Assembly (NCBI GenBank): GCA_023458855.1
Contig: JAEWWQ010000296.1
Location: 1 to 6,592, forward strand
Direction: 5' to 3'
Length of the DNA stretch: 6,592 nucleotides
From: Bacillota bacterium
GTDB taxonomy: Bacteria; Bacillota; Clostridia; Lachnospirales; Lachnospiraceae
Part shown: one piece after another, positions 1 to 5,438 of the stretch
Numbering within the stretch: the first letter of the stretch is position 1
How the letters are laid out: every line of letters begins with the position of its first letter
Program-made: the position numbers and the translations under genes
Notes under the pieces: model-generated
What the model saw: only the letters and a program-made list of their open reading frames with translations
The model's database searches: none
What the model was told of the DNA's origin: nothing

Positions 1-658
1 GCCCTATGTGCATCCCATCCAGTTTCATACATTTGATCTGATCATAATTCATATATAGTTCTTTTGCAAACTTTGCCTCTTCCAGGCCTACCGCCTGTTC
101 AAACAGATTGCTGGCAATCACTTTGCGTAATTCCTCCGGTAATACTGTCTGCAGGATGCGTTTTACAAAAATAATATCTGCGGAATCAAACCGATTGGCA
201 ACCGCATACTTTTTATAGAGTACTTCATTTGTCTCGTAGGTATATTCCTGTCCTCTGTAGAAATCCAGCTGCGCCATCAGACATGTCACCAGTTCCCGTA
301 TCGGCATACTTGCCAGAATAAAATGAATCTTGTTCACATCCAGCAGCACGCTTTCATGAAAAGTCTTCCCCGGAATAAAAAAAGAGCCTTGAATCCCATA
401 TTCTTTTAAAACCGGATATACATTCAGATAATGATCCTTATAGCCATCATCAAAAGACAATAATAATGCATTCTCCGGTAATTCGTATGCCTCTTCGTAA
501 GAAGCGATCAGCTCCTCCATGGTAATAATCGAAAAATTTTCTTTTAAATACTGTATCTGCTGTCTGAAAAGTGAATAATCCAGTCCCTTGATCTTCGGAT
601 ACCTGCTGTTCTCCAGATCTCTCACATAGTGATACATTACAACACTTAATTCCCTCAT
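1..658 (-). CDS. Polysaccharide deacetylase (NodB-fold), 5' part; gene runs off the left edge
   Basis: The frame opens with ATG at 658 and stays open for 219 codons to the window edge, so the C-terminal part is missing. Near the N-terminus is MYHYVRD (residues 8-14), and residues 67-73 read LSFDDGY, the first metal-binding and catalytic-Asp motif of the NodB/CE4 fold. About 140 residues of mainly helical-looking sequence follow before MHIG (216-219). In this subfamily MHIG leads into the His motif of the metal site (S-H-x-x-x-H), which would lie just outside the window. This long-insert variant is, from family knowledge, common in polysaccharide clusters, where it is presumed to remove acetyl groups from sugars. 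No signal peptide is visible, so a cytoplasmic or membrane-associated role is more likely than cell-wall chitin deacetylation. No convincing Shine-Dalgarno precedes the ATG, only a purine-rich leader. Met8 is an alternative start but would lose conserved residues. The family is secure; the substrate is unknown. Confidence 0.88.
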   Translation of the reverse strand, partial: MRELSVVMYHYVRDLENSRYPKIKGLDYSLFRQQIQYLKENFSIITMEELIASYEEAYELPENALLLSFDDGYKDHYLNVYPVLKEYGIQGSFFIPGKTFHESVLLDVNKIHFILASMPIRELVTCLMAQLDFYRGQEYTYETNEVLYKKYAVANRFDSADIIFVKRILQTVLPEELRKVIASNLFEQAVGLEEAKFAKELYMNYDQIKCMKLDGMHIG

Positions 659-711
659 TTTGTTTTTGTTTCGTCTCTTTTCTTCTGTATTTGGTCTAGA
701 AGGAATCTTGT

Positions 712-740
712 CTTATAACTGCCAAGTCAGTCTACACCAA
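712..740 (-). promoter_or_regulatory. Candidate sigma-A-type promoter for the deacetylase gene
   Basis: Reading the minus strand, TTGGTG (740-735) and TATAAG (717-712) are separated by exactly 17 nt. The -10 matches the consensus at five of six positions and the -35 at three of six. The predicted start near 705 would give a leader of roughly 47 nt before the ATG at 658. It lies in the largest intergenic gap of the window, where a new transcript start is most plausible. The weak -35 keeps confidence low. Confidence 0.35.
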
Positions 741-760
741 TTTAATGATATGACTGACTT
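724..760. repeat. 9-bp perfect inverted repeat in the rfbG-deacetylase gap
   Basis: AAGTCAGTC (724-732) and its exact reverse complement GACTGACTT (752-760) flank a 19-nt AT-rich centre. No T-tract follows on either strand, so it does not look like an intrinsic terminator. One arm falls in the spacer of the candidate promoter and the candidate -35 lies between the arms. A protein-binding operator or a weak RNA hairpin after rfbG are both possible. Confidence 0.5.
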
Positions 761-783
761 ATATATTCTTTCGTAAAAATTTA

Positions 784-1872
784 TTAATTTTCTATTAAAT
801 TTCCAAAAAATTCCTGAATCTGCATATCCATACAGGCAGCAACATCCCCGCCATTCAGATACACCACATTCCATTCCACTATTTTATCCATTGCTTTTTC
901 CACATTCCAGCGCGGCTTCCAGTGGAAGGTGTTCTTTAACCTGGAGCAGTCTAACTTTAAAAAATTAGCTTCATGCGGTCCGCCGTCATACCAGTCTTCC
1001 CATTTAAGATCCATTCCCGTGGCCTGATTCCACTTCTCGCAAAATAGCGTAACCAGATCACCAGTCGTAAAACAGTCTGCCTCATCCGGACCAACGTTAT
1101 AGCTCCCTGCATAATATCCGTCTTCATACTGCGCCTTAGCAATCATAAGGTATGCCCTGATCGGTTCCAGAACATGCTGGTAAGGTCTGATGGAAAATGG
1201 ATTCCTTACTATTATATTCTTCTTCTCCATAGCCGCACGCACACAATCCGGAATAATCCGGTCTGCCGCAAAATCTCCGCCTCCGATGACATTGCCCGCA
1301 CGTGCCGTAGAAATTGCTGTCTTCTTACCGTTTTTATCGTTTCTATTAAAAAATGAATTCTTATAGCTGCTCGTCACCAGCTCCGAACAGGATTTGGAAT
1401 TAGAATACGGGTCATAGCCATTCAATTCTTCATTCTCGCGAAATCCCCATTCCCATTCTTTATTCAGATACACCTTATCTGTCGTTACATTCAAAAAAGA
1501 ACGAACCGTATCTGTGGTGCGAACACATTCCAATACATTGACCGTTCCCATCACATTCACGTCATACGTATATACCGGATTCTGATAAGATTCCCTCACC
1601 AGCGGCTGGGCCGCCATATGGATTACAATCTCCGGCTGTACTTCTTCAAATACGCTACGCAGATGCTCGAGATCTCTCACATCGCCTGCAATCGAATTTA
1701 TGTTTGTCCCCAGATCGCATAGGGTGAATAAATCAGGTCCTGCCGATGCTTCCAGTGCATAGCCTGTTACGCTGGCCCCTGCCTGCAATAGGACCTTGCA
1801 CATCCAGCTTCCTTTAAAACCTGTATGTCCCGTAATCAATACCTTCTTGTCTCTGTAAAATGATAAATCCAT
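784..1872 (-). CDS. rfbG: CDP-glucose 4,6-dehydratase (RfbG)
   Basis: This cytoplasmic NAD-dependent extended short-chain dehydrogenase converts CDP-glucose to CDP-4-keto-6-deoxyglucose, the branch point to 3,6-dideoxyhexoses and other 6-deoxy sugars. The 362-residue product has the full-length size for the family. The Rossmann loop GHTGFKG is at 15-21, the AAQPLVR segment at 87-93, the catalytic TTDK at 130-133 (CDP-glucose dehydratases have Lys where RmlB and GalE relatives usually have Glu or another residue), and the active-site Tyr156-xxx-Lys160 in YDPYSNSK. AGNVIGGGD follows near 190-200. The ATG at 1872 is 6 nt after the rfbF stop, with AAAGGG (1887-1882) as ribosome binding site 9 nt upstream overlapping the end of rfbF, so the two are probably translationally coupled. 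The next typical enzyme, RfbH (3-dehydrase), is not seen here, so the final sugar is undetermined. No motif is damaged. Confidence 0.95.
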   Translation of the reverse strand: MDLSFYRDKKVLITGHTGFKGSWMCKVLLQAGASVTGYALEASAGPDLFTLCDLGTNINSIAGDVRDLEHLRSVFEEVQPEIVIHMAAQPLVRESYQNPVYTYDVNVMGTVNVLECVRTTDTVRSFLNVTTDKVYLNKEWEWGFRENEELNGYDPYSNSKSCSELVTSSYKNSFFNRNDKNGKKTAISTARAGNVIGGGDFAADRIIPDCVRAAMEKKNIIVRNPFSIRPYQHVLEPIRAYLMIAKAQYEDGYYAGSYNVGPDEADCFTTGDLVTLFCEKWNQATGMDLKWEDWYDGGPHEANFLKLDCSRLKNTFHWKPRWNVEKAMDKIVEWNVVYLNGGDVAACMDMQIQEFFGNLIEN

Positions 1873-1878
1873 CCCTCA

Positions 1879-2661
1879 TCACCCTTTATCCCATATTTTC
1901 CATGGAGCTTGTCCCTTGTCAAGCAGGCCTTCCAGATATTCTTTGTCGTGCATCGTGTCCATCGGAGACCAGAACCCTGTATGTTTATATGCCATCATCT
2001 GCCCATCTGCTGCAAGGCTCTCAAAAGGTGCGGCTTCCAGCATCTGGCTGCCATCTCCAAGATACTCAAAGATTCCTTTTTTCAATACCATAAAGCCCGT
2101 ATTTACCCAGGACTGATCTTTTCTTGCCTTTTCCTTAAAACTCTCTACGGAATGATCCTCCCGCAGCTTAATCGCACCGAATCTTCCTGCCGGCTGTGTC
2201 GCTGTAATCGTGGCCAGCTTCCCATGCGCTCTGTGGAATTCTATCAGTTCCCGGATATTCACATCCGATACCCCGTCCCCATAGGTCAGGAGAAAGTCCT
2301 CCTCCTGGTCGAGATACTCCCGAATCTTCAGTATCCTTCCCGCTGTCAGTGTCTCAAGTCCGGTATCCGCCAGCGTGACTTTCCATGGTTCCACGGTACT
2401 CGTGTAAGCGACACTTGTGTCATCTTTCAGATTGAATGCAGTATCCGTCTGGTACATATAATAATGGGTAAAGTATTCTTTTATCATATATCCTTTGTAG
2501 CCACAGCATATGATAAATTCATTCAGGCCGTAGGCCGCATATATCTTCATGATATGCCAGAGAATTGGTTTTCCGCCTATCTCAATCATCGGCTTTGGCC
2601 GCATCTTAGATTCCTCACTGATACGGCTTCCCTTGCCGCCTGCTAATATTACTACCTTCAT
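1879..2661 (-). CDS. rfbF: Glucose-1-phosphate cytidylyltransferase (RfbF)
   Basis: The enzyme joins CTP and alpha-D-glucose-1-phosphate to give CDP-glucose and pyrophosphate, the substrate of the next gene. At 260 residues it has the usual size. It keeps the nucleotide-binding signature LAGGKGSR (6-13), the PKPM lysine (Lys23), IGGKPILWHIMK (28-39), TYGDGVSDV (126-134) with the metal-binding Asp129, AGRFGA in the middle of the protein, and GFWSPMDT with Asp235 as second metal ligand. It closes with the family's APWKIW-type tail. The ATG at 2661 has AGGAAGG 8 nt upstream, overlapping the TAG stop of the preceding gene, so it is co-transcribed with both neighbours. It is clearly the active-looking member of a tandem pair. 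Localisation is cytoplasmic. Confidence 0.95.
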   Translation of the reverse strand: MKVVILAGGKGSRISEESKMRPKPMIEIGGKPILWHIMKIYAAYGLNEFIICCGYKGYMIKEYFTHYYMYQTDTAFNLKDDTSVAYTSTVEPWKVTLADTGLETLTAGRILKIREYLDQEEDFLLTYGDGVSDVNIRELIEFHRAHGKLATITATQPAGRFGAIKLREDHSVESFKEKARKDQSWVNTGFMVLKKGIFEYLGDGSQMLEAAPFESLAADGQMMAYKHTGFWSPMDTMHDKEYLEGLLDKGQAPWKIWDKG

Positions 2662-2674
2662 ACGGTTATCCTTC

Positions 2675-3439
2675 CTACCAGGTCCTCCACGGCGCTATTC
2701 CCGCATTCCATAAGTTCTGCATATATTCCTTATCACGCTGCGTCTCTACCGGGCTCCAGAATCCATCATGTTTGTATGTCGTAATCTGCTGCTTCTGTGC
2801 CAGTCTGTCCAACAACTGATCCTCCAGACTGTAATTGCCCATCAAATGATTAAATACCTGTTTTCTGAAAATATAGGTCCCCGTGTTCGTCCATGCATTC
2901 GTATCCGGCTTGCTGTTTTTTCCCAGATAATTGCCTATATCATCCAAAGCGAGCAGTGTATGCCTTCCTGACGGTCTTGCTGCCACCATCGTCGCAAGCT
3001 TCTCCTGTGTCCTGTGATACTGCACCATGTCTGCAACATCAATATCATCAAGACAGTCGCCATAAGTCACAATAAAATCATCTTCCTGTATGTATTGTTC
3101 TATTCTGCTTATTCTCTGCCCTGTTGAAGAGTAGAGTCCCGTGTCGACAATCGTAACCTTCCAGTCCTCAGTAATATTTTTATGTATCTGAATCGTATTC
3201 GTCTGCAGATCCACCGTAATATCCGACTGATAAATATAGAAATCCTTAAAATAATCTTTAATCCTATCAATCTTATAGCCGGCACATATGATAAATTCAT
3301 TGAAACCATAGGCCGCATATTTTTTCATGATATGCCACAGAATAGGACTTTCCCCTATCTCCACCATAGGCTTTGGGATTCCCTCTTTGTCTTCTGCAAT
3401 TGTACTCGGCAGACCGCCTGCTAAAATAATGACTTTCAT
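2675..3439 (-). CDS. Divergent RfbF-like sugar-phosphate nucleotidyltransferase; signature motif degenerate
   Basis: A 254-residue paralogue of the adjacent rfbF, colinear with it from MKVIILAGG to the final Trp-rich tail, so it belongs to the RfbF family. It differs where catalysis is set: GGxG(S/T)R becomes GGLPST (8-13), losing the second Gly and the Arg that normally contacts the nucleotide phosphates. GGKPI becomes GESPI (29-33), TYGDG becomes TYGDC (125-129), GRFG becomes GRHT, and the MDT metal Asp is replaced by Glu232 in VET. Lys23 of PKPM, Asp128 and the GFWSP segment remain. The reading frame is intact and has a good ribosome binding site (GAGGA at 3451-3447, 7 nt before ATG), so it is not an obvious pseudogene. 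It could have altered substrate or nucleotide specificity, or be a catalytically poor partner of RfbF. It sits 66 nt after kdsC and 13 nt before rfbF. Family confident, activity uncertain. Confidence 0.85.
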   Translation of the reverse strand: MKVIILAGGLPSTIAEDKEGIPKPMVEIGESPILWHIMKKYAAYGFNEFIICAGYKIDRIKDYFKDFYIYQSDITVDLQTNTIQIHKNITEDWKVTIVDTGLYSSTGQRISRIEQYIQEDDFIVTYGDCLDDIDVADMVQYHRTQEKLATMVAARPSGRHTLLALDDIGNYLGKNSKPDTNAWTNTGTYIFRKQVFNHLMGNYSLEDQLLDRLAQKQQITTYKHDGFWSPVETQRDKEYMQNLWNAGIAPWRTW

Positions 3440-3446
3440 TGTGTTT

Positions 3447-3451
3447 TCCTC
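3447..3451 (-). promoter_or_regulatory. Ribosome binding site of the RfbF-like paralogue
   Basis: GAGGA on the minus strand ends 7 nt before the ATG at 3439. It fixes the start of this gene, which would otherwise be in doubt because the protein's N-terminal motif is unusual. Confidence 0.7.
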
Positions 3452-3457
3452 TTAAGC

Positions 3458-3466
3458 ATTATAACA
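3458..3466 (-). promoter_or_regulatory. Possible extended -10 promoter element between the two blocks
   Basis: The minus strand reads TGTTATAAT, a perfect TATAAT with an upstream TGn. It lies in the 66-nt gap between the phosphatase gene and the RfbF-like gene, and could start a separate transcript for the CDP-sugar block. Against it, no good -35 lies 16-18 nt upstream, and a start 6-7 nt downstream would fall inside the ribosome binding site, leaving almost no leader. AT-rich chance match is a real alternative. Confidence 0.25.
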
Positions 3467-3505
3467 AATGCCAATTTGTAATATCATCTCTTCAATTATC
3501 ATCTA

Positions 3506-3979
3506 TTATTCCAAAATCCAGTCAATAAACTCCCGAACGGCTCCTTCGCCACCTTTATGTTTACATATATATGTCGCTACTTTCTTCACTTCATTAACCG
3601 AATCCTGCGGACAACCAACAATATCTGATATCTGCATACATTCTAAATCATTAATATCATCACCGATGTATGCTATTTCACCCTTTTCTATGTTAAATTG
3701 CTGAACTATTTTTTCCATCTGGTCTATCTTTTTTTCATTAAGACCTTGAAATACATGCTCAATATTTAATTCTCTTGCTCTTTGTTCAACAATTTCCGAT
3801 TTACGCGATGTAATAATGATAGGCGTAATCCCTCTTTGATTGGCTCTCAATATCCCCAATCCGTCTCTGCAATAAAATGATTTAAATACTTCTCCATCAT
3901 TTCCTATATTTAATTGTCCGTTTGTAAGTGTCCCATCTACATCCATAAAAAGGTATTTAACTCTATCTTTTTTTGTCAT
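3506..3979 (-). CDS. kdsC: KdsC/YrbI-type HAD phosphatase (3-deoxy-ulosonate-phosphate phosphatase)
   Basis: A 157-residue C0-type HAD hydrolase with the layout of KdsC: motif I MDVDGTLT (12-19; Asp13 nucleophile, Asp15 acid/base), the KdsC-typical FYCRDGLGI (35-43), motif II threonine in IITSRKS (55-61), motif III Lys83, motif IV GDDINDL (106-112), and a C-terminal GGEGAVRE of the kind that inserts into a neighbouring subunit in KdsC tetramers. Known relatives remove the phosphate from Kdo-8-phosphate or sialic-acid-9-phosphate. In this operon it most likely dephosphorylates the product of the upstream DAHP-synthase-like gene before CMP activation. Its ATG lies 2 nt after the RraA-like stop, with GGAG as ribosome binding site inside the end of that gene, so the genes are coupled. 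The stop is TAA followed directly by an in-frame TAG. Exact substrate unknown. Confidence 0.88.
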   Translation of the reverse strand: MTKKDRVKYLFMDVDGTLTNGQLNIGNDGEVFKSFYCRDGLGILRANQRGITPIIITSRKSEIVEQRARELNIEHVFQGLNEKKIDQMEKIVQQFNIEKGEIAYIGDDINDLECMQISDIVGCPQDSVNEVKKVATYICKHKGGEGAVREFIDWILE

Positions 3980-3981
3980 TA

Positions 3982-4617
3982 TTAAAACTCCACTACTGTT
4001 TCTAATAGCTTTTCTACAGATATACCACTCTTTATTAATTCTGTTATTCTTTGTTCTTCCGCTATCTTTTCTTTTACTAAACGAATTACTTCTTCTTCAA
4101 TTTCTTTCGGCACAACACAGATAGCTTCATTATCCATATAAATCAAATCATTTGGTTTAACCTTAATGCCATCAATTTCTATTACTACATCTGTATCTTC
4201 TACTCTTCCTCTTCCTTTAATATCAACCGGAGAATAGCCTTTTGCCATTATTGGTAATGTAACGAACTTGCTATGGGTGTAGTTAGTATCTCTTGTCAGA
4301 CCATCGATGATAACGCCTTCTATCTGTTGACGTGTGGATAATTTCGTCATCAATTCTCCAAAATATGCAAATTCATTACTCCCTTTAACAATTAAAACTT
4401 CGTCTTTTCCAACCTCTGCCAAAAAAGACAAACCTTTTCTAATATTTTCATCTTTTGTATCCATAGTTTCTATTTTAACCGTTCTTGCTCGTCCCAAGGC
4501 ACTAACCAGATCTTTATTTTTGATAAATCCTGTTATTACCTGGTGCCTGTATCCCAACGAATCCATTACATCCGAAAACAAACCACTGCATAAATCTTCA
4601 ACATTTAAATCATACAT
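3982..4617 (-). CDS. RraA / HMG-CHA aldolase family protein
   Basis: A 211-residue protein of the RraA-like fold. Conserved parts are LFSDVMDSLG (13-22), LGRARTV (41-47), GELMT (87-91) and VIIDGLTRDT (102-111). Characterised relatives are divalent-metal class II pyruvate aldolases (4-hydroxy-4-methyl-2-oxoglutarate aldolase, often with oxaloacetate decarboxylase activity) or RNase E regulators. Glu88 lies 20 residues before the Arg109-Asp110 pair; aldolases of this family have an acidic residue there, whereas RraA regulators usually have Gly. This points to an enzyme, though that spacing rule is recalled from family knowledge. A helical charged C-terminus (about 170-211) extends beyond the core. 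It starts 1 nt after the DAHP-synthase-like stop and ends 2 nt before kdsC, so it is embedded in the ulosonate operon. 3-Deoxy-2-ulosonic acids are 4-hydroxy-2-oxo acids, the type of substrate such aldolases cleave or form. The role is inferred, not shown. Confidence 0.8.
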   Translation of the reverse strand: MYDLNVEDLCSGLFSDVMDSLGYRHQVITGFIKNKDLVSALGRARTVKIETMDTKDENIRKGLSFLAEVGKDEVLIVKGSNEFAYFGELMTKLSTRQQIEGVIIDGLTRDTNYTHSKFVTLPIMAKGYSPVDIKGRGRVEDTDVVIEIDGIKVKPNDLIYMDNEAICVVPKEIEEEVIRLVKEKIAEEQRITELIKSGISVEKLLETVVEF

Positions 4618-4618
4618 A

Positions 4619-5425
4619 TTATTTTACATCCTTTCCTATGGCATTTCCTATATCTTTCATTTGTTTGTACAGTTCCGTAAATTCATCGATGCTTAATGCC
4701 TGTTCACTATCACATAATGCCTCTTTAGGATTGTGATGAACCTCTATCAATAATCCTTCACATCCAAATGCCACACACGCTTTTGCAATATCCGGTACAC
4801 CAAAACTATATCCCATAGAATGCGATGGATCTAATATTAATGGTGCCTTCGTTTCTTTTTTTATAACAGCTGCACCACATAAGTCCAGCGTAAATCGCGT
4901 TGAATTTTCGAAGGTTCTGATTCCTCTTTCACAGAACATAATCTGCCTGTTTCCCTCTATCAAGGCATAATCTGCCATTTTAAAAAGTTCTTCCACTGTA
5001 GCCGCAAAATGTCTTTTGAGTAGAATTGGTTTCTTTGATTTACCTGCCGCTCTTAGTAATGCATGGTCGTACATCGCTTTGGCTCCAATTTGTATAATGT
5101 CTGTTGTATTCTCCACTGCGGAAAAATTTGTTGAATCTGAAGTTTCTGTTATTATCTTCATTCCATAAGTTTCTCTTACTTCTTCAAGCCATCTTAATCC
5201 TTCTTCATGACTTCCCTGGAAAGCATATGGATTGGTTCTTGGCTTAAATGCTCCAGCTCTAAAAATCTCAATACCAAGATCGGCTAATTTTTCTGCTGTA
5301 TACATGATTTGATCCCTACTCTCAACCGCACAAGGACCAGCCATTATCCGACATGTTTTTTTATTGAACATACCAATTTCATCTATTAAAATCTCTTGTT
5401 TTACTTCATCACTCTTTGATATCAA
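4619..5425 (-). CDS. DAHP-synthase type I-beta-like enzyme; probable 3-deoxy-ulosonate-phosphate synthase
   Basis: A 268-residue (beta/alpha)8 PEP-condensing aldolase of the group that holds both type I-beta DAHP synthase and Kdo-8-P synthase. All four expected metal ligands are visible: Cys32 in AGPC, His202 in DPSH, Glu228 in IEVHHNP and Asp239. KPRTNPYAFQG (61-71) is the DAHP-synthase form of the acceptor loop, not the KANRSS form of KdsA. CERGIRTFE (165-173) is also typical. Other acceptor-side loops deviate: GAKAMYD (114-120) where DAHP synthases have GARNMQN, KRHFAAT for KRGxxAT, and TRFTLD for TRNTLD. No N-terminal ferredoxin-like or chorismate-mutase regulatory domain is present, so feedback control by aromatic amino acids is unlikely. 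Together with isomerase, phosphatase and CMP-transferase neighbours, this suggests a sugar-acid synthase rather than a shikimate enzyme. A housekeeping DAHP synthase remains possible. The start is TTG at 5425, supported by AAGGAG 7 nt upstream. Confidence 0.87.
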   Translation of the reverse strand: MISKSDEVKQEILIDEIGMFNKKTCRIMAGPCAVESRDQIMYTAEKLADLGIEIFRAGAFKPRTNPYAFQGSHEEGLRWLEEVRETYGMKIITETSDSTNFSAVENTTDIIQIGAKAMYDHALLRAAGKSKKPILLKRHFAATVEELFKMADYALIEGNRQIMFCERGIRTFENSTRFTLDLCGAAVIKKETKAPLILDPSHSMGYSFGVPDIAKACVAFGCEGLLIEVHHNPKEALCDSEQALSIDEFTELYKQMKDIGNAIGKDVK

Positions 5426-5432
5426 TATTTTT

Positions 5433-5438
5433 CTCCTT
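5433..5438 (-). promoter_or_regulatory. AAGGAG ribosome binding site that sets a TTG start
   Basis: A perfect AAGGAG overlaps the TAA stop of the CMP-sugar synthetase gene and is followed by 7 nt and then TTG at 5425. No in-frame ATG or GTG lies at a usable distance, so the downstream gene very probably starts with TTG. The overlap implies coupled translation, with reduced initiation at the rare start codon. Confidence 0.8.

Noticed and set aside
724..760. Inverted repeat as an intrinsic terminator of the rfbG transcript
   Set aside because: The 9-bp stem has a 19-nt loop, modest G+C and no T-run on either strand, so terminator function is not supported.
1909..2646. Long plus-strand open frame (about 245 codons) antisense to rfbF
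   Set aside because: It is fully covered by a well-supported minus-strand gene, has a Cys/His/Arg-rich composition typical of antisense frames, and shows no recognisable motif.
4334..4696. Plus-strand open frame of 120 codons over the RraA-like gene and the end of the synthase gene
   Set aside because: It is antisense to two confident genes and spans their junction; no family motif or ribosome binding site supports it.
4619..5425. A classical KdsA (Kdo-8-P synthase)
   Set aside because: It has KPRT rather than KANRSS, the CERGIRTFE segment and IGAxxM of DAHP synthases, so the KdsA label is not justified from sequence.
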